64,000 nucleotides of DNA from positions 49,110-113,109 of the forward strand of contig BEXV01000757.1 of NCBI GenBank assembly GCA_003118195.1. Direction: 5' to 3'. Below are positions 38,601 to 51,700 of this stretch, in pieces. Source of the stretch: Hemicentrotus pulcherrimus (taxonomy: Eukaryota; Echinodermata; Echinoidea; Camarodonta; Strongylocentrotidae). The notes beneath the pieces are model-generated. The model was given only the letters and a program-made list of their open reading frames with translations, did no database searches and was not told where the DNA came from. A program made the position numbers and the translations under genes. The stretch's first letter is position 1, and every line of letters starts with the position of its first letter.

Positions 38601-41600
38601 ATTTCATCTGTGATCTTCTGTCTCTGATCATCTTTCTCCTTCTTTCCTCTTCTGTTTGCAGTAAGTGCCGTCAGGGCCATCGGTGAGAGCGACATCATGC
38701 GAGACTTCCTCAGCACCGAGATAGACGACACAGAGCCAGAGAGGGTAAGTAAGCTTGGACTGATCCCAAAGGACCGGATCCAATACCTTGAAATTTAACT
38801 GTCACAGATGATTGCATTCCTAGTCACTTTGCGTTCTCAATGATGATGGCTGCGGTATTAAAGGGTCACATTTATGTTCACTGAAATACATTCATCGAAA
38901 TACATTCATCTACCCAGTTTTGGCTCTTTTATTCTTAATAGTAAACAATGCATTATTTACGTTTTGCATGTAGTTTTGAATCTGACCAGTCATTTAATAG
39001 ATTGCATGATCTTTTGTTATTATTTTGGAGACTATCATTTATTGCAGATACAAATGAAATATTGCTCTTGGATGTGAATAGATCCATGCTGCTAAAAGTT
39101 GTAAAGGCATGGCTCCAGTTAAAAAATGAATTATTCATACCCTTTGTAAATTTGATGTTTTTCTTGGGCATACATATAACTCGAGAATTAAAGGTTGACT
39201 AGTTGAATTAGGGCCTTTGTTCAATGCCTTTAGATGTAAGCCCAATATGTCACATGCTCATGAAATGCGTATCGGGACAAATCAATTTTCACATAATAAC
39301 AAAAATAAAAAACTAGGAAAATCTTGTAATGAATAATTTAGTCGTTAACTGTAAATAACTTTGGAATTACCTGTAAGATGATGTCCTTTTTATTCACTTG
39401 GTGAAAAGAGAGGTCATGGAATTGAACTGGGATATACTTGCACTTGGCCATTTACTGGTTAGAGACAACTTGATTCAGTCTGAAAGGCATTCGTGTAGTT
39501 CTAATGTCCCTTAATCAACCTTTCACAGATCATTCCTTTTCCATTTACTGCTCGTTTCCAATGACTTTTGCTCAGTCATTAAAGGGGTCTACTTTAGGAA
39601 CGTCAAATATTCAATGAAGAAAGTTAGAACCTAGCCTGAAGGACTAATTAACCTTTCACAGGCAATTTCTTTTTCATTGGTAGTGTCTATTTCCATCGAC
39701 TTGAATTTATTACAGTTTTGAATCAAGCATTATACCCAAGTCTAATGTAAGATCCTTGCATATTCACTGAAGTATTGTTGGAATGACTCCTAAAGGACAA
39801 GTTCTCTACATGTATATCATTAAAATAATTGTGTCATAGACACTTTCTTTTATATTTATTGTATAATTTTAATGACATGAGCATATTAATTAAGGTTTGA
39901 ACCTTGCATTATACCCAAGTTTAAGATAAGAACCTTGTTTATACACTGAAGTAAAGTTGGAACCTCTCCTAAAGGGATTATTAGCTCTGCTATCATGAAA
40001 TCAACCTTTCACAGACAATTTCATTTCCATTTACTGTGTATTTCTAATGTCTCTGGATCTGTAATTGATCATTTAATTTAATCAGTATGCAAGTATTTTC
40101 AGCAGAATTCAACATATCTTAAGTATGCAAAAGAAAAATGTGCCAAACCAATAAAAAAGATGCTTGATATAGCGCCTTTCCATGAAGTTACAAAATGCAG
40201 CATGCATCGCCCCACATGTTTGGGACTCTTAAACAATAACATATCACTTCAAAAATCTGAAGGGCACTAACTGTTTTAATGAAGTAAATGACCTTCCCGT
40301 TCTCAACAGAGACATTACTTCATGAGCAATGTATATGGATGAATACAGCAAAAATGTGTTTTTGATGCAATACAGCTTTTCATTTTACCGAAGCTCCTAT
40401 TAAAGACTCGATCCTCACCAAATTCTAGTCAGCTTGTGAGGCCGACAATTATGTTTTTGTACCCTTTGAGAAAAATAGAGTAATGGCTGTTTTGGGTATC
40501 ATTCTTGCTCCTAGGCTGTAAACATCCAATGCTAGCTCTCTTTCCCATCTGACAGTCATCACACACTAAAAATCAGCAAAAATTTCTGCTGTATAGATAT
40601 GCTGTTAATGATATTTAGGAGTCCTAATGAGATAGTCATGGGTATTAATTTCTTTGGAGCCTGCTATACTCAGTAGTCTGAAAAGTAGATTGAATTTGCC
40701 ATGGTGGATGGGGGCTTTTTTTTTTTTTTTGCGAGACGTACGTGTCTCCCTCTTTGCTGTGCTGGCAGTCATTTGAGACCTATTTTTCGTGGTCTCTGTC
40801 TCTAAGCGACAATTCCATTATGCCGCGTATTGTAATGCAGCCTGTCTCTAATGGGAGCTTTGCGCGGGGTGAGGTATGTCGGGTGGTAATTTGGAGTATC
40901 AGATATCACATAGTTCTCTCCCATTTTCAGGCGTAGAAAACACCTAGGCTGGCTGAAAACTGGGTAATGTACGAAGATGAAAAGGCCGACATTTGAAATA
41001 AGGCCTTCGTAATAGCACATAGCATGAGAATATACATGTAGAATTCGAGTTATTCAGTTTTATTGAAATTTTAAAAAATAGAATGTTACCCAATTTTCAA
41101 GTAAGAAATGAGAGTGAAAAGGAATAAATAGTTGGGAAACTGATAATAATAGATTGTAAAAAATATTGATCTTGTGTAGATATGAAAACAGCATGTGCAA
41201 ACATTTTCTTCACTTACTCTCCTGTAGACGTACATTTTTGACTGTAGATTACTGCATGCGAGCTCACTTTTTGCATAATCAATTGACCTCATAAAGTAGT
41301 TGTAAATTTTATTCCGGATTTACAGGTTTTTAAAACTTCTCTAATTAGGTAGGAAGTGTGCAAGCTGAGTACTAGTGTATTATGAAGGATCAAAAGGGGT
41401 ATAAAAAGCAGTGATAGTAGATAAAGAAATTTCTCTAATGCCCACTTTTTCCAACAAAGCAAAGCGCAATCCCTAGGAATATCTACGTTGAAAGAAACTA
41501 GTTCCCTAAACCTCAACTTGGAATTTGATATTTTAATGGTTTTCTGTCTGGTAAAAATGGTTTTGTATGCGTTGCATAGAGTTGTTTTCACATTGGTCAA

Positions 41601-44600
41601 GATGGCCTGATATTCAAACTCTTCTCATATAAACCCACGAAACTGTCATTTATATACCGGTCAACAAACCATTGTTGCCATGATGTAAGATCGCACTTAC
41701 TATCGAAAATAATTTGGGAATCTGCCTAAAATATGCAGGTCAATCTAAAGTGATATGTACATCACAAAATATGAAAAGTGTACCTTATAAAATTTGGGGT
41801 AGACTTTAAAAGATTATTGTTATTATTATTATAGATTCTGACAGCCATTTCAGGATACATGTAAAACAGTTTGAATGCAACTTAACAATACACATTGATA
41901 CCAATGTAAATTTGGATAATTAAGTTGATAGTAGTCTGTCTTTGAATAAATCGTCCTTGTTTTCACGAAGTGACGGTAGTGAGGAAAATCGTAATGCAAA
42001 GTGAATGCAATTTTTTTTCACTACCGTCACTTCGTGAAAACAGCGACGAAATAATGAGCTATATACATCAGCAGAATGCATAGAATACAATTGTACGGAT
42101 GATTCAACCACTTGATGTTAGGTATCGACAGAACATTGCCATGGTGATATGAAGAGGCCAGTTAATGATTCCAGCAGAACATTATGTGAATAGAAAGAGA
42201 CCTTGATGGTTACGGAAGTTTACCCAATCAATTGAGTTTTTTTATAACACGCATTTCCTTTGACTTCAGCCTGAGTTATCTTTAGACTTATTAATAATAA
42301 TGATGATAAATGTAACTAATATATAGTGCCAAATCCGCTCTGTGGAGTGCTCAAGGTGCATGTAGAAAGAATTAAGAATTACACAGAAGCGTTTTTACAT
42401 GATTTTTAAAGGAATCAGAGGTTATACACTTTTTGATGTCTTCAGGAAGGCTATTCCATAAGGGTAGGACATGCACGAGCAAAGGATCTAATTTCCCCCA
42501 AGTTTTTGCAACTTTAGGAATCGCTATAACTTTAGGAATCGCAATAACTTTAGGAATCGCAAGGGAATCGGAAGTGAAATTATTCATTAGGTTTTACAAA
42601 AATCAGCATTGTTTAGATAGATGTACCTGTACATAGAAAATTCAATTGCTTCCTTCATCAGTTGAACATGGTCGTGATTATACGAATAGGCTGGTTAATG
42701 ATCCCAGCAAAACAATATGCAATTCTGAATGAGATGCATGCCCAAGGGGTGAATACACTTCAGGACTTTGATGCAATCAAGACCTGGGTATAAATAGAAG
42801 ATTTATAGTCTCTTATCAGAGAGAGGGAGAGAGAGCCAGGAGTTATTTTGTGGGCTCATCTTCCGTGACTTAGGGAGGATTTGGGATGACTTATGTGATG
42901 TAATTACAGAGAAAAAGAGAGAGGGGAGGGAGAGAAGGGGTAAAGACAGAGAGAGAAGGAGAGAGGGAAAGAGAAGGAGAAGAGGTAAGGAGAGAGAAGT
43001 GAGAGATGGGATGGGAGAGAGAAAGATAGAGGAGAAGACACGAGAGGAGGAGAGGCAATTGGGAGAGAGAAGGCAATTTAGAGATAAGAGGGAGAGAGAG
43101 AGAGAGAGTTTATATAGGAGGAAGACAGTTTGGTCTGAATTCACAAAGGAGGTTTGAATTTAACCCATTGTTTAAAAATCACTTTAAATCTTCATTCACA
43201 TAACCCATGGTCTAAAATTAGCGCAAAATAAGCATGACACAGTCAGAGGTCCAATATTAGACAGACACAAGGCAAGGTACACTTATTTTGTGCTAATTTT
43301 TAGACCATGGGTTATGTAAATGAGGGTTTAAACCATTGGTTAAGTTAAACCTCCATTGTGAATTTGGGCCTTAGGGTACATCTATCTTCTTAAGAACATA
43401 CTGCTCACAGGAATGCGTATGTGGCCTGTTCACAAATCTTCATTAAACATGCATAATGTGTGCTGCAGATTAATGAAATTCATACTGTAAAATCGAAGGG
43501 GAAAAAAAAGAACAAAATATTTAAACACCTAGAAAATTCACCTTTCTGGTGCTTATTTCAAAAAGGCTTTTTGCAACTTGCATTTAGCCTTCCATGTGCA
43601 TTATTTCTTTTCAGAGCATCAGGAACTGGCCTGAGCTATATTAAAACTATTGTGATGGTTGCAATGACTTTTCCTAGTGCACCTCTACGAGTCTCTACCA
43701 AATACCCTTGGATCCCGTATCGATTCATATGGATTGAATTGGATTTCAAGCAGCTTTGCATTGATTCATTGAATGATGATGTTGATATTGTCTGCTGAAC
43801 GGTAGATGGACATAACTGTTTTTAAAAGTACATGAGAGAATGGCCTCCTGTCTCTCAGGAGAGAATATGATGTGATAAAGAGCCTTTTTGTTCACTGTTA
43901 TACCTGCAAAGCAATGGTACTCCGGTCAAAGTTCACTTCAACCATTCATCTGCAAAGCAATGGCACACAGATGTTTACAATTATTCTTACTTAACTTTTT
44001 ATCATTAAATTTGTTTATGATGTCTTTTTTAATATGCTGTCTATACCTTACTTTATAACTTTTGTATGATGCAATATTATTGTTTGTGCAATGCTCTCTC
44101 TCTCTCTCTCTCGTAAAACATTTTTCTAACCATTCAAGTCTGAATAAACAAAATATGATTTCATTGTTGACATGCACGAGTGCCATTAGCTCTTCCACTT
44201 CTACCCCTTCAGTTCCTGTCAATCTTACTTACGTTGCTTCTAATACCTTTTCAAAGACTGAAAATGTGAGATAAAATATAAAGCGTTAGAGAGGGAGAGA
44301 GACAGAGATGGGGCATAAACAGTTACTGTAAAGTATAACACAATTTCAAGCAGACAAGGATACATAAATCCTTCTCGATCATATGAAAAAATGATATAAA
44401 TATTTTGAGGTGTTCTCAATATCATTCTACCAATGAAAACTGAAACCATCATCTAACCTTGCAAACTGCCCAAGAGCACACATCCATCTTAATTTGAAAC
44501 AAAATTGGCATTTCATATTTCGAAGGCAAATAGGAAGAAACTAGAAGAAATAACGCCCACAATTGACAGAGTTTCGAATTTGCAGCGACCGTGTCTTGTT

Positions 44601-45689
44601 ACTGTTCAATTTCATGCTTGTTTACTGAGAGAATATTGGAGTTTGTCAAGAAGGCCTCTAGCCTGCCATATATGACTTCCATAGTTGCTTTACGCAGGAT
44701 GGTTTGGCTCATAATTTTAGCTTTCAAACGTAAGATTGGCGATGGAGGCAGTGGTGTCCCAGTTATGTCATCAGGGGAATACCCCTTCGGGCAATGTGAA
44801 GGGGAGCAACGGGGAAACAATCTGACAGTGACATTGTTTATTAGAGCGGTTTAAAACCAAGCTCTATCTAATATTATTCATATTATATTGATGAAGTGAT
44901 AGTGACGGCATGACTTTGCCTTGGCTTTCGGGGAAGCAATGCAGGCAAGCTAATGGCCCTCTTGTGTGTCAACAATAAAATCATATTATGTTTATTCAGA
45001 CTCACTTATCCAGGGTGGCCCCGTCAGTAGTTTGAACCAGATCAGGGGTTAGAACCAGATCAGGGGTTAGAACAAGGTTTAAACCCAGCTCTTTCTAATA
45101 GTATTCATGTTATTTTGATAAAGCGATAGCAGCATGTCTGTGCCTTGGCTTTCATGGAAGCAATACAGGCAAGCTAATGGCCCACTTGTGTGTCAACAAT
45201 GTAATCATATTTTGTTTATTCAGACTCACTTATCCAAGGTTGCCCAATCAGTGGTTAGAACAATGTTTTATGAAAGAACCCTGCACAAACAACAATATTG
45301 CATTGAAAATGTATAAAGTAAGGTATACAACGCATATATATTAAAGAAAGACATCACAAATGAATGTACATGTATTACTAGACAATAGATCCTTTGATGA
45401 TATAGAAACTCAAGATTAGATGAATGACACTCTGTTAGTACTAATCGAAACTAAGCTAATCTATTCTATATAGTTCAATTAATCTTTACTTCAATGAATT
45501 AAACAGAGCATACATGTAGATGCATATGTTCGCTTCAGTTCAGTGTAAAGTTTTTAAATCCATATCAAAGTCTTCTATATGAAACATTAGAATTAGAATT
45601 TCCAGTTCATATATACACATTCTTGTATGATTGTAATTTGTAAATATATCTTGAAATTAAATTTGATAGGCCCCAGTTTTCTTTTTTTT

Positions 45690-45725
<36 letters not shown>

Positions 45726-48700
45726 TTAGGGGGCAAGGATGGTTTAATTTATTTTTCCAAAGTGGAAGGGGGAAAATTACCAACAGGCATACAAAAAGAG
45801 TTGTCCTTCTTCAAATTGTACCTCTTTAATTAACTAAAGAATGGGTGTAATGAACAGGCAAGTTTCAAAGGGTGCTGGTATGATTGATAAGAATTTAAGG
45901 AAACAACATTTGCAGTTATTAGGTTTTGACATTGGAAAAACCTTACTGCTGCAATACAATAGATGTGAAAAGAAGCAGCAATGTACAAGCAATAATTTAG
46001 CTTTGAATGTAGACTTCAAATAAATTCAGATTGTAAAAGAAAAAAGCATATTCGTATAAAAGACAATACCTAATACAGTTCCATATCACACTGAAATGGT
46101 TCATATCCCAGAATTGCTGTTTCATTTGCAAACAGATTAATTGTAAATGCTGATATCATTTTTTTTAAATGTAACTGTGAATGATGCTTTCATTTTTATA
46201 AACAAATTAAATTAATTGATGTTGCTATATGATATGCAGAAATATTGGAAACTGCTATCATTTACCAATACTGTACCTGAAGAAGTTGCAATAGTACACG
46301 CACACGCAGCCATTTTTTCATGCCAATGATCGTGTGCCATATATGATTTATAGTAGAAAGCATGAATAATTTTGATCGTGAACACTTCATCTCCCCGACA
46401 CTGCCATGAATGTCAAGAAACGGTGAAGGGGTCACTGCTGTATTGCCAATTTGAGCGGAGATTAAAGACGTAGACAGAAGCTTTATCTCTCCTTTCATGT
46501 TGCCTTCTAGAGGTGTAGTCGTCATACTGGGTTTCAGTCTTGTGCCGTGAATGTGTGATATTAGAGGGGTGTTTCACAAAGACTAAGATGGACTTAAGTT
46601 GGACGTGAATGTCAAGAAACGGTGAAGGGGTCACTGCTGTATTGCCAATTTGAGCGGAGATTAAAAACGAGACAGGAGCTTTATCTCTCTTTTCATGTTG
46701 CCTTCCAGAGGTTTAGTCATACTAGGCTAAGTTGTACTGGGTTTTATTCTTGTGCCGTGAATGTGTGACATCTGGGAGGTGTTTCACGACGACTAAGATC
46801 AACTTAAGTTGGACTTGAACTATGGCAGGCGATTTATACCCTTAAAAAGTCTTGAAACAAGATGTAAAATTAGAGGAAAAAGACCTTAGAAATTATAATC
46901 TTTAGTAACTGTTTTTCAATCAATAATAGATTATCAAAAAATGTGAATTCTATAGATTTGTGACGTCACTAGAGAGACCAATAGTGAGGGCAACCGGTGG
47001 CATGGATGGCCTGCCATAGTTCAAGTCCAACTTAAGTTGATTTTAGTCGTTGTGAAACAACCCCCTTAACGAGATTATATTGAGAGCAAAATGCATATAT
47101 ATGGAATAATATATTGATATTTCTCTCAGTCACATGTGGGTATTTAGCATCGTTGCTTGGCAAGTGTGGTAATGGGAACTTTGTTTCCTGTTATCATTAT
47201 GATGCTACAGTGTATGATAATCGGTAGGGGTGTTCTCATTGAGTCATTTTTGGTCCTTTCATATTCTAGTAGTACATTCTCTCATGTCAATATTTTCATT
47301 CAAGTAAGCCTACTGTATAGCCAGGAAAGTTAGATTTTATTAAAGTCAGTATTTTTAATTTTTTTGAAAATGAATAATATCATGTGTAATGAGGATGTTG
47401 AATCTAACTTTTCATTGGTTTTGACCACTTGGGTGATTATCAAAGAAAATGTCAATCATTGGCTTGTATCTAAGGCTCGAAGTCCATTGAAATGGCATGG
47501 TATTTTTTTTGACAATTGCAATGCATCGTGTCATTTCTGAGCAATTCATGCAATGGGTTATGACATTCTTTGAGCTGAATGGTCATGGAAAAGTCCTACA
47601 TGTACATCAGGGGAGCCGAGGAAAAGTGGTTTTGCCCCTTTACTTTACTTTGATGTTGTATAATGGTAGTAATAGGTACATGCACCATGGAGGAAGCAAT
47701 TCCTTGAATGTCAGTTTTTTGCACTTAATCCACTCTTAAAGAGAAGGTTGAGTTCTGGGAAGAGGTGGGAAATAATTTGTGAGCGTTATCATTCTTATTA
47801 TGCAAGTGTGGAAGAACATCAGATAAGACATGTTCCCTGAAAAGCATGGCTCTTCAAATGCCTTCATATTCTTAAATATGTAATGTAACATCGTAAAAAC
47901 TTGGGGGGTAGGATTTTTACGCCACGTGTTCATGTAGTCCCATATACATCTTTCTGTGTACAGTGTTTGTAACTTTACCAAGACTTGGCCAAATTTCTTA
48001 TCATTTTGATGATTCCAGAACCTTGCAATACACACAAGTTCTTATATGCCAGATGAAGAACCTTTTCTGGTCGATTCCACACCGTTTCTTTCACAATGCA
48101 ATCGCATGACCAGATCCAAACGTCATCTTTCACTTTTGATGAATCCAGGATTATAGAAGATGAAAGCGTGTTCTACAAGTTGTAATTATCATTCAATTAT
48201 TGTTATGATTATCAAAATGTATTTTCCTTTTTCCAATGAGATGTGGGACACTGTGCTTTTAAGACGCAGAGGAGTGGACTCTCGTGGGGAATTTGACACC
48301 ATTCAGGTGTTCACCTAAAAACTTGTGTTGTCAATCACCAGGATTAGCTTTTTAAGTTTTTATGACCAACAGGCCTTTATTTTGCTCTGCATTTTGCACC
48401 AATCCCCCCATATACAAAAATGTGTTGTCTTACATTTCCCTCAATCACACGTCTGAAGACTCTCCGAGAGACTGAGGGTATTTATTTATCAAAGTATATT
48501 TCCCTTTTCTCAATGAGATTATGGACACTGTACTTTAAGTGTTAGGTGATGAATGACCAATGACCAAATGTCTCTCTATCTTGTTTCCTCCATCCTGCAG
48601 TCAAGTCCAGAGCCTCCTAAGGTCCAGGTTGAGATGAGGATAAACCTTCCAGACAGGACATCTGTCACAGTATCGGTCAGGAGGAACAACACTGCAGATG

Positions 48701-51700
48701 ATGTATATAATGTAAGTTTCTTCCTCACATCCATCAGTCAAATTTTGAATTTATTTATTCACCACCATTGAAACCATTGAAACAAAAGATATCTAAATGT
48801 GCAATGACAATGTAAATATAACATTAGTATTAATATGACATGAATTAAAATACATGTTCTACAGCGATATTATATATACATCATAAAAAACAAATAGTTA
48901 TAAGGAAATTTTGTGTCAAGAGTAAAACAATAAATGAATATTTACAATGATGATAAACAGCAATTAATCCTTTCAAGATAGGATTTATTTTAGGGCTTAA
49001 AGGATCACATATTATTCTTCAAATTGGCAACAGTAATAGTTTTTCTAATATTCTAGCTAAAGTATAATTTTAGGGTCCATGATTTAAGTTGCATGTCAGA
49101 ATGAGACAGCCATTAGCATAGCAAATGTTGCCGGAGCATATGTGAAACAATCATTGGTACCTTGGCATGTCATAACATTGGAGTAAATCTCAGATGATTT
49201 ATTAGGTATGGAAGGGAGGGTAATATCTTCATCAATGGATGATCAGGGGGCAAAAATGACTTGTGTCACCCCCTTTTAAAATCTGTTTTGCTTATTTTAG
49301 TTACTTTGCCCCACCCCCTCTTTATTACCAATTTCTCATATATTCATTAATCAACCCTGCTCACCAAAATGCCCCCCTCTTTTGTACATATTTTGAATCC
49401 GAAAGTCAAATTTTTACCTGAAAATGTGCTTCATTTTTTTCAGTCTTGCTTGCTTTCTAGTTTACATGTTAGGATCCCCCCCCCCCTGAATTTTGCCCCC
49501 ATGCCCTACAAAATCTTGGATCTGCCCCTGAATACATCAGTCCATGTTTCATGATTTATTTTCTCTCATTACAGAGTCTAGTTCACAAGATTGCCTTGGA
49601 TAAAGGGATGGTCAATTATTTCTACCTGTTTGAAACCACTGAAAGTGGCTTTGGTAAGTAACCATGGACAGAAATTTCCTTCTATACAAACACTATTATT
49701 TTTTTAACTGATATTCATGAAAGCATTCTAAATTTACTTCAGTTTTGAAGCTGACCGTCGTGGGCAAATTTTAGTCCACTAATTTCTGAAGCACTTAGTG
49801 AAGTGTCAACCTGTGTATTTCTGGAGGATTTACTAATGATTCTGTTACTAAATAAACAAAAAAATCATGCCATAATGAAATAGGTTACTCTATTTTATGA
49901 CTTGATCTATTTGCTTTTAGATATTTTGTTACTCAGGTAAGCAAACAGAATACAGAGGTTGACCTTTGGCACTCCATAACTCAGTTGCCGTTTTTAATTT
50001 CCTCTGCTTTTAAGAACGTTTTGGCGGGCTGTTTTTTTTTTTTTCTTCAATGGATTTCTCTGAGAAGTAACAATATTTAACTATGAGGATACATACAGTA
50101 ATAGCTTTCTCCTCATCAGGCCTATTTTATGAACATAGTTGTCAAATGCAAATTTTCTTAATTTTTCTGCATTTTGTCCAGTTTGAACCTAGTATTAAGT
50201 GTAACTGTTGACAATGCATGGATTTAGGTAGCGAACCCTTTATAGTGCATCATAAATGATGCAGGGCAGAGAAAGTGAAGCGTTTATGATTGTGAGATGG
50301 AATACTAATATTTCAACACATCTGCAAATGTCAACGGCATGAGGGATGTATTAAGAATAGACCTCCTACTGTTTCACCCTGTGCCCTAGATACGTTCAGT
50401 GAGTGGCAAAGATACAGAGATCGAAGAGTTACTCCATATCTACTATGTACTGCTAGAGAATGGAATGATACTCAAATGTTTAATCTATACTCTTCTCATG
50501 AATGCATTTGAAGAAAAAAACTTGAAAGCAGAGACGTGCATGTACTGTATGCATGGATGGATAGTGGTTCAGATGTTATTTAAAGCTCAAATCAAGCTGA
50601 TCAGAATCGCATAAGTAGCCATTAAGAAATATTCACAGCAAGATACAAATTATATGTAAAAGATTCTAATTTAAGGTCAGTTGTTATTTACAAACTTATT
50701 ACACTCTTTAATATCACTTGAAAGGAGATGATTGAAATGTTTGTTGTTGTTTTTGAAAGATTTGGCGTATCCATAAATTGATCCCAGAGCACAACCAATA
50801 TCCAAGATAAATATGTCCTAGGAATGATAATCTATAGCCAGTTTTCTTGAGTAGATGTATTTGCCCATGGGGTATTATCGTAAGATGAGCATTGTAGTCC
50901 AGTGATGAATTGCAGTTTCTAAGAATTGTTTGTTATAGAATATAAGTCTTGTATATTTCTCAAACTCTCTTTGCCAAACCATTTTCAATCTCTGGTAATT
51001 ATTCTTTTAGTTTTTCAATCCAAATGTAATTTCTGAGGTTGTCCAATATAGAATGTATATGAGAATGCTGTCAAGTGCCTTCAAAGTTTGTACTATTGTA
51101 TGACTAGGATATATGTATGTATTTGTAAGACATTTTGTTCTTGTAATTTTATTTTGTGAACTCCAAGCAATTCAGCTATTAGGCTGCCATGTGGATATAT
51201 TTTTTTCTTAATCATTTGAATTCAAATTACAATGTCTGATGTGTTTCTCCATGTTACAGACCGGAAACTATTAAGAACAGAGTTCCCTCACAACTTGTAC
51301 ATTCAGAACTACTCCTCTGCAAAACCCAACGAAAGCTGCATAGCATTGAGGAAATGGGTCTTTGCACCGACGCAAGAACTTCTGATGAACCACGACGAAA
51401 AGACCATGTCATTCCTCTTTTGGCAGGTAAGAGGTTCAAAGCTCATTCAGAATCATGATTTTTTTTTCAAACTAACTAATAAGAGTAGGGAGTAATATTG
51501 ATGTAGCAATGTGGAAGGGGGTCTTTGCACCGACGCAAGAACTTCTGATGAACCAAAATGGCAGGTAAGAGGTCCAAATCCCATCAAGGACCTAAGTTTA
51601 CTAAGGAACTGAAAAAGATTAGGTATAGAAGTTATGGGTCTATAAAGGAACGAGTCTATGCACCACCACAGAAACTTCTGATGAGCCATGATAAGGAAGC

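Larger units (their letters stand above)
25718..38661 (+). other. SNX27 intron (12.9 kb)
   Basis: This is the longest intron and is mostly mobile or repetitive DNA: a palindromic element (25760-26015), a TIR element (26385-26653), a hAT-type element (26819-28171), nested TIR elements (28682-29484), tandem units (30930-31830), a hairpin MITE (34364-34460), and a long-period degenerate array (34280-38260). A 264-base gap lies at 36603-36866. No open frame resembles a known protein. Confidence 0.8.
38745..48600 (+). other. SNX27 intron (9.9 kb)
   Basis: Contents: degenerate units with CAACCTTTCACAGA (38790-40060), a CCAGAAGG-family hairpin (40255-40310), a complex block (40725-41020), the second 97-bp hairpin MITE, a LINE 3' fragment, GA-rich DNA with a large inverted-repeat element (43131-43376), tandem duplications (44850-45270; 46405-46790), poly-T (45680-45723), a palindromic element (46774-47066) and a TIR element (47736-48114). 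No other gene is supported. Confidence 0.8.
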
